DNA from: Sanguibacter keddieii | Lineage (GTDB): Bacteria > Actinomycetota > Actinomycetes > Actinomycetales > Actinomycetaceae | DNA: 45,198 bases | Reading direction: 5' to 3' | NCBI RefSeq assembly: GCF_001064145.1 | Contig: NZ_JVOJ01000056.1 | Coordinates: forward strand, 1 to 45,198 | Translations under genes and position numbers: made by a program | Shown: in pieces, positions 32,969 through 39,538 of the stretch | How the letters are laid out: each line of letters opens with the position of its first letter | How positions within the stretch are numbered: position 1 is the first letter of the stretch | Notes under the pieces: generated by a model | Told to the model about the DNA's origin: nothing | What the model saw: the letters and a program-made list of their open reading frames with translations, nothing else | Database searches by the model: none

Positions 32969-33101
32969 GGCCCCGTGTGGGGCAAATCTTTCGCGGATAA
33001 GCCGGTGGCCCCGTGTGGGGCGAATCTTTCGCGGAGAAGCCGGATGCCCCGTGCGGGGCGAATCTTTCGCGGATAAGCCGGTGGCCCCGTGCGGGGCGAG
33101 C
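32969..33101 (+). repeat. 38-bp tandem repeats each carrying a GC hairpin
   Basis: Units begin at 32969, 33007, 33045 and 33083 (last partial) with an exact 38-bp period. Each has GCCCC-GTG(T/C)-GGGGC followed by GAATCTTTCGCGGATAAGCC or a close variant. Confidence 0.85.
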
Positions 33102-33110
33102 TTGTGGCTC

Positions 33111-33170
33111 CTAGATGTAGGGCTCGTACCGCCCCCTACATCTAGGGCATGCCATAGACCCTATATCTCG
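33111..33170 (+). promoter_or_regulatory. Three NrdR-box-like sites at 25-bp steps
   Basis: CTAGATGTAG (33111), CTACATCTAG (33136) and CTATATCTCG (33161) match the NrdR core pattern CTANATNTAG. Known NrdR pairs are usually about 31-32 bp apart, so the 25-bp step is atypical. They lie 570-630 bp upstream of nrdH. Confidence 0.4.
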
Positions 33171-33272
33171 GGCACGCCTCCCGTCGTGGTCGCCCGTGGG
33201 TGCCTCAGGTGGGCGCGCATCGACCGCCTTTCCGCGGGATTCCAGCTGTTTCGCCGAAACGGCTCCCAACCC

Positions 33273-33315
33273 CTACATGTAGGGGCGCTTAGTCGCTAAC
33301 GACCCCTAGATGTAT
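33273..33315 (+). promoter_or_regulatory. NrdR-box-like pair
   Basis: CTACATGTAG (33273, within CCCCTACATGTAGGGG) and CTAGATGTAT (33306) are 33 bp apart, close to the spacing of known NrdR box pairs. Confidence 0.45.
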
Positions 33316-33382
33316 GGGTGCGACACGCCCAAGGTCACCACCAAAGAGTGTGACGCTCGACATCTTTCAGGTGGTTGGCAGG

Positions 33383-33391
33383 TGGTTATAC
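33383..33391 (+). promoter_or_regulatory. DnaA-box-like sites
   Basis: TTATACACA differs by one base from the DnaA box TTATCCACA. GTCCACAG follows at about 33412, and CGTCCACAG occurs twice more near 33570-33597. They may be DnaA contacts regulating nrd genes, but none is a perfect match. Confidence 0.25.
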
Positions 33392-33452
33392 ACAGGGTGG
33401 TGACGCGTCCGTCCACAGGGTGCACAGGTGCGTGTGGGGGTGTTGGAGACCC

Positions 33453-33462
33453 CTAGATATGC
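33453..33462 (+). promoter_or_regulatory. NrdR-box-like half-degenerate site
   Basis: CTAGATATGC within ACCCCTAGATATGC matches the left half of the NrdR pattern. It is 287 bp upstream of nrdH. Confidence 0.3.
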
Positions 33463-33612
33463 TCGTGGGTTAGTCGCAAACCCCAATGTTTGCGCGCATC
33501 TTCGCGCACCTGTGCGCAGGGGGCGACAAACCGCAAAGACCCCTCCGAGATCCTGACCGCCCGCTCCGTCCACAGCCCCTGCGCGTATCGTCCACAGTGA
33601 GAACGTCGCACA

Positions 33613-33622
33613 CAACATCTAG
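33613..33622 (+). promoter_or_regulatory. NrdR-box-like site nearest to nrdH
   Basis: CAACATCTAG within CACACAACATCTAGGGGT lies 118 bp before nrdH and fits the NrdR consensus of ACA-flanked CTANATNTAG with one change. Confidence 0.45.
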
Positions 33623-33739
33623 GGGTCGCTTGCGCAGGTGCCCACGAGGTGTAGTGTTGTCGTGTTCGCGGCGAACGAGCCGCCAGAATGACAACATAGG
33701 ATGCCAACGTCCGGCCTCGAGCCGCAAGGAGACACGAAC

Positions 33740-33988
33740 ATGTCGATCACCGTCTACTCCAAGCCCCGCTGCCCCCAGTGCGACGCGACCTACCGCGCCC
33801 TCGACAAGCAGGGCGTCTCCTACGAGAAGATCGACGTCACCCAGGACGCGGAATCCCTCGCCTTCATTAAGGGCCTCGGCTACCAGCAGGCCCCCGTCGT
33901 CGTGGCCGGCGAGGACCACTGGTCCGGCTTCCGCCCCGACCGCATCAAGGCCGTCGCCGCCGCAGCCCCCCTGGCGCTGCAGGCCTGA
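33740..33988 (+). CDS. nrdH: Glutaredoxin-like protein NrdH, electron donor to class Ib RNR
   Basis: 82 aa. It has a thioredoxin fold with the redox motif C-P-Q-C (near residue 11; usual NrdH motifs are CVQC or CMQC) and the C-terminal WSGFRPDRI signature specific to NrdH. It reduces the C-terminal cysteine pair of NrdE, taking electrons from thioredoxin reductase. The ATG at 33740 (MSITVYSKPRCPQC) has AAGGAG 8 nt upstream; a frame from 33701 is not supported. A hairpin follows the stop within 16 bp. Confidence 0.95.
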   Translation: MSITVYSKPRCPQCDATYRALDKQGVSYEKIDVTQDAESLAFIKGLGYQQAPVVVAGEDHWSGFRPDRIKAVAAAAPLALQA

Positions 33989-34313
33989 GCCTGGCCGACA
34001 AGTCCCGGCCGCGAGGCCGGGGCTTTCGCGTATCTGGGCGGGAACGAGGCCGGGGCGCACACCTCGGAAACGGCGGGCACGCGCTCGAATGAGCGGGGCG
34101 CGAACCCTCGGTGAACAGAGGGAAATAAGTGGCCAACTGGCAGTGAGGGCCCGCCGCCTACGACCACTGACGCGCACCGTCGCCGACCATGCTCACCCGG
34201 CAAGCCAGGCTCGTCGATCATCCCACATGGGACACGCGTGCGAGGCAACCCCGAGCGGGCCTCGGGGGTGAGACACTAGAAGCTCACCGTCCCGACAAGT
34301 CGGAAGGAACACT
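33989..34313. other. 325-bp gap between nrdH and nrdI
   Basis: No gene seen. It holds the hairpin at 34004-34021, two near copies of the 14-mer motif (34012-34023 and 34043-34056) and a second hairpin CCCCGAG-CGGGC-CTCGGGG (34249-34267) 47 bp before nrdI. A separate nrdIE promoter may lie here. Confidence 0.5.
34004..34021 (+). terminator. Hairpin between nrdH and nrdI
   Basis: CCCGGCC-GCGA-GGCCGGG, a perfect 7-bp stem 16 bp after the nrdH stop, followed by GGCTTTCG. Together with the 325-bp gap it suggests termination or attenuation between nrdH and nrdIE. Confidence 0.5.
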
Positions 34314-34730
34314 ATGGGCATCGTCGTCTACTTCTCGTCGGCGACGGGCAACACCCGCCGTTTCGTGGAAAAACTGGGAGTCCCGGCTGCGCGCATCCCG
34401 TTGCTTCCCAAGGATGAACCCCTGCGCGTGACCGACGAGTACGTGCTCGTTGTGCCCACCTACGGCGGCGGAAATATTAAGGGAGCGGTCCCTAAGCAGG
34501 TCATCAAGTTCCTCAACGACCCCGACAACCGGGCCCTGTGCAGGGGCGTCATCTCGTCGGGAAACACTAACTTCGGCAAGGCCTACTGCATCGCGGGCGA
34601 CATCATCGCGGCCAAGCTGGGGGTTCCCCACATGTATAAGTTCGAGCTCCTCGGCACGCCTGAGGATGTCTCCAGAGTTCGCGAAGGACTGGAACAGTTT
34701 TGGCAGAAAACTACACCGACACAGGCGTAG
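34314..34730 (+). CDS. nrdI: Flavodoxin-like protein NrdI
   Basis: 138 aa. The FMN-phosphate loop [10 protein letters not shown] (about 8-17) and the PTYGGG and [12 protein letters not shown] segments are diagnostic. NrdI supplies the oxidant that assembles the dimanganese-tyrosyl cofactor in NrdF. The ATG at 34314 has GGAAGGA upstream. Its 3' end overlaps the start of nrdE by 31 nt. Confidence 0.96.
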   Translation: MGIVVYFSSATGNTRRFVEKLGVPAARIPLLPKDEPLRVTDEYVLVVPTYGGGNIKGAVPKQVIKFLNDPDNRALCRGVISSGNTNFGKAYCIAGDIIAAKLGVPHMYKFELLGTPEDVSRVREGLEQFWQKTTPTQA

Positions 34731-36856
34731 AGGACGCTCCCTCCCCGGAGCTGGACTACCACGCGCTGAACGCGCAGCTCAACCTGTACGACGCGGACGG
34801 ACGCATCCAGTTCGACGCGGATCGTGCGGCGGCTCGCCAGTACTTCCTCCAGCACGTCAACCAGAACACGGTGTTCTTCCATGACCTGGAGGAGAAGCTG
34901 AAGTACCTGGTGGACGAGGGCTACTACGAGAAGCACGTCCTGGATCAGTACGACTTCGCGGACATCAAGGAGCTGTACAAGCAGGCGTACGCCCACAAGT
35001 TCCGCTTCCCGACGTTCCTGGGCGCGTTCAAGTACTACACGTCGTACACGCTCAAGACCTTCGACGGTAAGCGCTACCTGGAGCGCTTCGAGGATCGCGT
35101 CGCCATGGTGTCGCTGTACCTGGCGCGCGGCGACATTGAGCTGGCCCGCGCCTTCGTCGACGAGATCATGACGGGCCGCTTCCAGCCGGCCACCCCGACC
35201 TTCCTGAACGCGGGTAAGGCGGCGCGCGGCGAGCTGGTCTCCTGCTTCTTGCTGCGCATCGAGGACAACATGGAGTCGATCGCGCGCGGCATCAACTCGG
35301 CGCTGCAGCTGTCCAAGCGCGGCGGCGGCGTCGCCCTGCAGCTGACGAACCTGCGCGAGGCGGGCGCCCCGATCAAGAAGATCCAGAACCAGTCCAGCGG
35401 CGTCGTGCCCGTCATGAAGCTGCTGGAGGATTCCTTCTCCTACGCGAACCAGCTGGGCGCGCGTCAGGGCGCGGGTGCTGTGTACCTGCACGCGCACCAC
35501 CCGGACATCATGCAGTTCCTGGACACCAAGCGTGAGAACGCGGACGAGAAGATCCGCATTAAGACGCTGTCCCTGGGCGTCGTCATCCCGGACATCACGT
35601 TCGAGCTGGCACGTAAGAACGAGGACATGTACCTGTTCAGCCCCTACGACGTGGAGCGCGTGTACGGCGTGCCCTTCTCCGAGATTTCGGTGACGGAGAA
35701 GTACCACGAGATGGTGGACGATGGCCGCATCCACAAGCGCAAGATCAACGCGCGTCGCTTCTTCCAGACGATCGCGGAGATCCAGTTCGAGTCCGGCTAC
35801 CCCTACATTGTCTTCGAGGACACGGTGAACAAGGCGAACCCGATCAAGGGCCGTATCACCATGTCGAACCTGTGCTCGGAAATCCTGCAGGTGTCCGAGG
35901 CCTCGACCTACAACGACGACCTGTCGTACTCGCACGTCGGCAAGGACATCTCCTGCAACCTGGGTTCGCTCAATATTGCGAAGACCATGGATTCCCCGGA
36001 CTTTTCGAAGACGATCGAGATGGCGATCCGCGGCCTGACGGCCGTCTCGGACCTGTCGGACATCGGTTCGGTCCCGTCGATTGCCCGCGGCAACGCGATG
36101 AGCCACGCGATCGGCCTGGGCCAGATGAACCTGCACGGGTACCTGGCGCGCGAGCACGTGCACTACGGGTCCGAGGAAGCGCTGGACTTCACGAACGTGT
36201 ACTTCATGACGGTCCTGTTCGAGGCCATCAAGGCCTCGTGCAAGATCGCGCGCGAGCGCGGCGAGACCTTCGAGGGCTTCGAGGAGTCGAAGTACGCGTC
36301 GGGCGAGTTCTTCCGCAAGTACATTGACGAGGAGTGGGCCCCCACCACGGACAAGTGCCGTGAGCTGCTCGCCGCCTCGTCGATCAAGGTCCCGACCCAG
36401 GCGGACTGGGAGGCCCTGGCGGCAGACGTCGCGAAGTACGGCATGTACAACCAGAACCTGCAGGCCGTGCCTCCGACGGGTTCCATCTCGTACATCAACA
36501 ACTCGACGTCGTCGATCCACCCGATCGTGTCCCGCGTGGAGATCCGCAAGGAAGGCAAGATCGGCCGCGTCTACTACCCGGCGCCCTACATGTCGAACGA
36601 GAACCTTCAGTACTACCAGGATGCGTACGAGATCGGCCCGGAGAAGATCATCGACACCTACGCGGTGGCCACCCAGCACGTGGATCAGGGCCTGTCGCTC
36701 ACGCTGTTCTACCCGGACACGGTGACGACGCGTGACCTGAACAAGTCCTACATTTACGCGTGGAGGAAGGGCATTAAGACCCTGTACTACATGCGCCTGC
36801 GCCAGATGGCCCTGGAGGGCACGGAGGTCGAGGGCTGCGTGTCCTGCATGCTGTGA
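34700..36856 (+). CDS. nrdE: Class Ib ribonucleotide reductase large subunit NrdE
   Basis: 718 aa. It reduces ribonucleoside diphosphates to deoxyribonucleotides. Active-site cysteines are C182 (LVSCFLL), C392 (NLCSEI, thiyl radical position) and C419 (ISCNLGSLN). The C-terminal redox pair is CVSC (713-716), which shuttles electrons from NrdH. The start is TTG at 34700 (MAENYTDTG), inside the end of nrdI, with GAAGGA about 10 nt upstream; no ATG or GTG fits the expected N-terminus. It is followed by a strong terminator rather than by nrdF, which lies at 14088-15050. Confidence 0.96.
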   Translation: MAENYTDTGVEDAPSPELDYHALNAQLNLYDADGRIQFDADRAAARQYFLQHVNQNTVFFHDLEEKLKYLVDEGYYEKHVLDQYDFADIKELYKQAYAHKFRFPTFLGAFKYYTSYTLKTFDGKRYLERFEDRVAMVSLYLARGDIELARAFVDEIMTGRFQPATPTFLNAGKAARGELVSCFLLRIEDNMESIARGINSALQLSKRGGGVALQLTNLREAGAPIKKIQNQSSGVVPVMKLLEDSFSYANQLGARQGAGAVYLHAHHPDIMQFLDTKRENADEKIRIKTLSLGVVIPDITFELARKNEDMYLFSPYDVERVYGVPFSEISVTEKYHEMVDDGRIHKRKINARRFFQTIAEIQFESGYPYIVFEDTVNKANPIKGRITMSNLCSEILQVSEASTYNDDLSYSHVGKDISCNLGSLNIAKTMDSPDFSKTIEMAIRGLTAVSDLSDIGSVPSIARGNAMSHAIGLGQMNLHGYLAREHVHYGSEEALDFTNVYFMTVLFEAIKASCKIARERGETFEGFEESKYASGEFFRKYIDEEWAPTTDKCRELLAASSIKVPTQADWEALAADVAKYGMYNQNLQAVPPTGSISYINNSTSSIHPIVSRVEIRKEGKIGRVYYPAPYMSNENLQYYQDAYEIGPEKIIDTYAVATQHVDQGLSLTLFYPDTVTTRDLNKSYIYAWRKGIKTLYYMRLRQMALEGTEVEGCVSCML

Positions 36857-36877
36857 CGTGACGCCCGTTTGTCGGGT

Positions 36878-36915
36878 GGTGCGGGGGTCGGGAAACCGGC
36901 CCCCGCACCGTTTTA
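36878..36915 (+). terminator. Strong rho-independent terminator after nrdE
   Basis: GGTGCGGGGG (36878-36887) pairs with CCCCCGCACC (36900-36909), extended inside by CGG-GAAA-CCG, and is followed by GTTTTA. It lies 21 bp past the nrdE stop. Confidence 0.9.
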
Positions 36916-37034
36916 TGCGGGACGAGGCTGGGGCGGGCCGGGTGCCCCGGCGTGAGGGGGAGGGTTGCGTCGGATTGTGGCGAGCGGTGAGAAGGGACAA
37001 TGAGGCGGAGCTTCCGCGTCGCGGGGGATGCTCG

Positions 37035-37040
37035 TATGAT
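37035..37040 (+). promoter_or_regulatory. Putative -10 box before the first paralogue
   Basis: TATGAT, 39 bp before the ATG at 37080. Similar TACGAT boxes precede the third and fourth paralogues. A hairpin GTGGGA-TCCCAC follows at 37041-37060. Confidence 0.4.
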
Positions 37041-37079
37041 GTGGGAGGTGAAGATCCCACATTCTGACCGGAGCTATTG

Positions 37080-37586
37080 ATGAGCGACCCCACGAACCCC
37101 TACGGACCGGGCGGCGAGACCCCCTATGGCAGCCAGCCAGCGTACGGCGCTCAGGCCTCGTACGGGACCCAGCCTGCCTACGGACAGGCCCCCGCAAGCC
37201 AGCAGCCCGCATACGGTACTCAGCCCGCATACGGTGCTCAGGTCTCGTACGGCGCGGGTGCCTCCTATGGGCAGCCGATGTACGGCCAGGTCGTGTACGC
37301 CCTGAACCCCGCCGTCGAACGCGTGCGTTCGAACGCGTCCATGGTGCGCATCATGTCTTTCGTCAGCTTTGTGACGCTCGGGCCGCTCCTGTCCTTCGGT
37401 GCGTGGTTCTGGAGCACGAGCCTCATCAGTGAGGCCGAGAGCCTGGGTGCCCCCGAAGACGTGCTGAGGGACGTGCGCGGCGCGCGAACGACGGCTCTCA
37501 TCTGCGGAATTATCGGGATCGTGCTGCTCGTTCTCGTTATCGCCGTCCCCTTCCTCCTTATCTGGCTCGTGGATTCTACGAAGTGA
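37080..37586 (+). CDS. Two-TM protein with Tyr-Gly-Gln-Pro-rich N-terminus, paralogue 1
   Basis: 168 aa from the ATG at 37080 (MSDPTNPYGPGGETP), GGAG upstream. Residues 1-75 are low complexity with many AYG, SYG and QPAYG units. Residues 78-168 have two TM helices (MSFVSFVTLGPLLSFGAWFW and ALICGIIGIVLLVLVIAVPFLL) separated by a loop (SEAESLGAPEDVLRDVRGAR). This topology resembles the CD225/dispanin or DUF4190-type families seen in actinobacteria with disordered N-termini; the assignment is tentative. It is the first of four related genes in tandem. Confidence 0.85.
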   Translation: MSDPTNPYGPGGETPYGSQPAYGAQASYGTQPAYGQAPASQQPAYGTQPAYGAQVSYGAGASYGQPMYGQVVYALNPAVERVRSNASMVRIMSFVSFVTLGPLLSFGAWFWSTSLISEAESLGAPEDVLRDVRGARTTALICGIIGIVLLVLVIAVPFLLIWLVDSTK

Positions 37587-37598
37587 TCGGTTGCTTGT

Positions 37599-38282
37599 AT
37601 GAGTAACGAACAGATTCCCTCGATGGCCATGCAGTCCGGGTTGGGCTGGCCGCAGCAAGCCGACGGCGCCGTCGCGCCCCAGGCGGGGGCTGCCGCCTCG
37701 TCGTGGTCGAACGCTCCCGCTGCACCGCAGGCTCCCGCCCCTGCGCAGTTTGCGCCTCCGGCGGGCGCGCCCGTGAACGTCGCGCCCGCCGGGCAGCAGT
37801 CGCCCTACGCTCCCGGGTACGGCGGGGCCGCACCCGCCAGCGCGGCGCCGGCGTACGGCACCCCTGCTGGGTATCCCCAGCAGGGCACTGCCCAGCCGAT
37901 GCAGTCCTACGGCCAGCCGAGTGCCTACCAGGCGCAGCCTGCGCCTGTCGCCCCGCAGTACGGCATGAATCAGCAGGCCGAGTACGCGAGTCAGCCCGCG
38001 CAGGCGTTCCCCGACACGATCCGGCAGCTGGCCTTCTCGAGGCTTAAGTCCAAGGCGACCGTCATCACCGTGCTGTCCTTCCTCTGGTTCTTCACGACGC
38101 CGGTCATCCTGCTGCTTGTCAACGTGATTTTTGCTCAGCGCCTGTGTACTCACGCCAAGGAGATTGACTCCCCGGCCGACGTCATGGGGAAGGTGAAGAC
38201 TGCGCGCGCTTTCGCAATCGGCTTGCTCCTCTTGCAGGCGAGCCTGATCATCTTGCTGGTTGTCTCGGAGAACATGCGCTAG
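37599..38282 (+). CDS. Two-TM protein with Pro/Ala/Gln-rich N-terminus, paralogue 2
   Basis: 227 aa. It starts 12 bp after paralogue 1, so the two are probably co-transcribed. The N-terminal 145 residues are Ala/Pro/Gln/Tyr-rich (PAYGTPAGYPQQG, SYGQPSAYQAQP). Two TM helices follow (VITVLSFLWFFTTPVILLLV and FAIGLLLLQASLIILLVV), with the conserved intervening loop (HAKEIDSPADVMGKVKTAR). Same architecture as its neighbours; function unknown. Confidence 0.82.
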   Translation: MSNEQIPSMAMQSGLGWPQQADGAVAPQAGAAASSWSNAPAAPQAPAPAQFAPPAGAPVNVAPAGQQSPYAPGYGGAAPASAAPAYGTPAGYPQQGTAQPMQSYGQPSAYQAQPAPVAPQYGMNQQAEYASQPAQAFPDTIRQLAFSRLKSKATVITVLSFLWFFTTPVILLLVNVIFAQRLCTHAKEIDSPADVMGKVKTARAFAIGLLLLQASLIILLVVSENMR

Positions 38283-38399
38283 CGACCCAGAGGCGGCCGC
38301 TGTGTTCGCGGTAACTAAAGGTCGAATTGTTTATTTTTTCTCCTGCCTCGGCTACGATGGCAGCCGTATCCGATCGACACAACCCATTTGGAGCCACTC

Positions 38400-38819
38400 A
38401 TGAGCGATCCCATCAACGCCTACCCTGCCGCTGGCCAGAATCAGCAGCAGCCTTACGGTCAGCAGCCGGCCTACGGTCAGCAGCAGGCCTACGGCCAGCC
38501 GGCCTACGGCCAGCCCGCCTACGCCCTCAGCCCCGAGATTGAGAAGATCCGTTCGAATGCGTCGACGGCCCGCTTGCTCTCTTTCGTGAGCTTACTGTTC
38601 GGCGGCCTCCTGCTCTCCGGCGGCATGTGGTTCTGGGCCAACAAGCTGGCCGAGGAAGCCAAGTTCCTGGGTGCCCCGATGGACGTCATGGCTGATGTGG
38701 AGAGTGCTCGCTCGGCTGCAAAGATCCTCTCGATTATTTACATCGTAGTCATCGCTGTGGCTATCTTGTTCGTCATCGTGATGGTGATTATCGGCGCGAT
38801 CGCGGCCGCCAACAGCTGA
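38400..38819 (+). CDS. Two-TM protein with YGQ repeats, paralogue 3
   Basis: 139 aa from the ATG at 38400 (MSDPINAYPAAGQ), GGAG upstream; an ATG at 38388 lies between that site and the usual start and is not preferred. Residues 15-45 are nearly perfect YGQQPAYGQQQAYGQPAYGQ repeats encoded by 15-bp DNA repeats. Two TM helices (LLSFVSLLFGGLLLSGGMWFW and IIYIVVIAVAILFVIVMVI) flank the loop EEAKFLGAPMDVMADVESAR, clearly homologous to paralogue 1. It has its own TACGAT promoter-like box near 38352. Confidence 0.87.
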   Translation: MSDPINAYPAAGQNQQQPYGQQPAYGQQQAYGQPAYGQPAYALSPEIEKIRSNASTARLLSFVSLLFGGLLLSGGMWFWANKLAEEAKFLGAPMDVMADVESARSAAKILSIIYIVVIAVAILFVIVMVIIGAIAAANS

Positions 38820-38833
38820 TGAATCGTCATGTG

Positions 38834-38870
38834 TGGGGCCCGAGGAAACGGCGAGTTTCCTCGGGCCCCA
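38834..38870 (+). terminator. 16-bp perfect hairpin after paralogue 3
   Basis: TGGGGCCCGAGGAAAC pairs perfectly with GTTTCCTCGGGCCCCA around the loop GGCGA, 15 bp past the stop. No T-tract follows. Confidence 0.75.
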
Positions 38871-38896
38871 ACGCATAGCGGCTGACGGCCGCTGCT

Positions 38897-38902
38897 ACGA
38901 TA
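38897..38902 (+). promoter_or_regulatory. Putative -10 box before paralogue 4
   Basis: TACGAT in GCTGCTACGATAAGCC, about 41 bp before the ATG at 38943. The same hexamer precedes paralogue 3. Confidence 0.35.
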
Positions 38903-38942
38903 AGCCCCGACGTCGTCCGCACAGAACAATTGGGAGTGCACC

Positions 38943-39416
38943 ATGAGCGATCCTGCTTACCCCTATGCGTCTCATCCTGCGGGTGCGCAGGACCCCTACG
39001 CGCAGCAGTCGCCATATGGCCCGGCTGCATCCGCGCCGTACGCTCAGCCCGAGGCAGCGTACGGCCAGCAGCCTGCCTACGGCGTGCCCAATGGGACGGT
39101 CTACGGTCAGCCCGCGCCGGTCTATGCCCAGCCGTACTACGTGACCTCGAACCTCGCGGCCTACGCGGACCTGCGTTCACAGGCGCAGACCGCTATGATC
39201 TTGGCTGGCGTTAGCTTTGCGACTCTCTACGTCCTTCTCTCGATTCCCGCGATGGTGTGGTCCTTCATGCTGTGTGCGAAGGCGAAGGACCTGGACGCGC
39301 CGCCGGAGATCGTGTCGCTGACGAACACCGCGAGGATCGTGACGAGCATATGTGCCGCGATCCAGACGCTCTTGCCTCTTGCCCTTTTCCTCGTCTTTTT
39401 CCTCAGTGATCGATAA
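38943..39416 (+). CDS. Two-TM protein with AYG/QP-rich N-terminus, paralogue 4
   Basis: 157 aa from the ATG at 38943 (MSDPAYPYASHPAGAQ), GGGAG upstream. Residues 1-70 are Ala/Tyr/Pro/Gln-rich (YGQQPAYGVPNGTVYGQP). The TM helices are AMILAGVSFATLYVLLSIPAMVWSF-like and CAAIQTLLPLALFLVFFL, with the family loop between (CAKAKDLDAPPEIVSLTNTAR). It is followed by a terminator hairpin at 39482. Confidence 0.85.
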   Translation: MSDPAYPYASHPAGAQDPYAQQSPYGPAASAPYAQPEAAYGQQPAYGVPNGTVYGQPAPVYAQPYYVTSNLAAYADLRSQAQTAMILAGVSFATLYVLLSIPAMVWSFMLCAKAKDLDAPPEIVSLTNTARIVTSICAAIQTLLPLALFLVFFLSDR

Positions 39417-39481
39417 GTCGTGCGCTGACACCACCTCGCCACCCGTGAGACTCCCGCGATAAAGACGACTCCTCACACCCC

Positions 39482-39520
39482 GGAGCCTGTAGGAACGGTG
39501 ATGCCGTTCCCGCAGGCTCC
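39482..39520. terminator. Nested hairpin between paralogue 4 and the ABC-class ATPase gene
   Basis: GGAGCCTG (39482-39489) pairs with CAGGCTCC (39513-39520), and inside GGAACGG (39492-39498) pairs with CCGTTCC (39504-39510). It terminates transcription from upstream, just before the next promoter. Confidence 0.75.
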
Positions 39521-39525
39521 GCCTG

Positions 39526-39531
39526 TATTCT
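39526..39531 (+). promoter_or_regulatory. Putative -10 box of the ABC-class ATPase gene, leaderless
   Basis: TATTCT lies 7 nt before the ATG at 39539. The GAGGG in between is only 2 nt from the ATG, too close for a ribosome-binding site. Confidence 0.5.
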
Positions 39532-39538
39532 TGAGGGT

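Noticed and set aside
18999-33000. Open frames across the arrays (for example 18999-19493 minus, 19072-19464 plus, 32302-32985 minus) as repeat-protein genes
   Set aside because: Several frames on both strands stay open simply because the period is 42. No ribosome-binding site supports them, plus-frame differences between loci are mostly amino-acid changing, and they run through the 103-bp palindromes.
33370-33600. An origin of replication near the DnaA-box-like sites
   Set aside because: Boxes are imperfect and few, there is no AT-rich unwinding region, and dnaA or dnaN are not adjacent. Regulatory sites for nrdHIE fit better.
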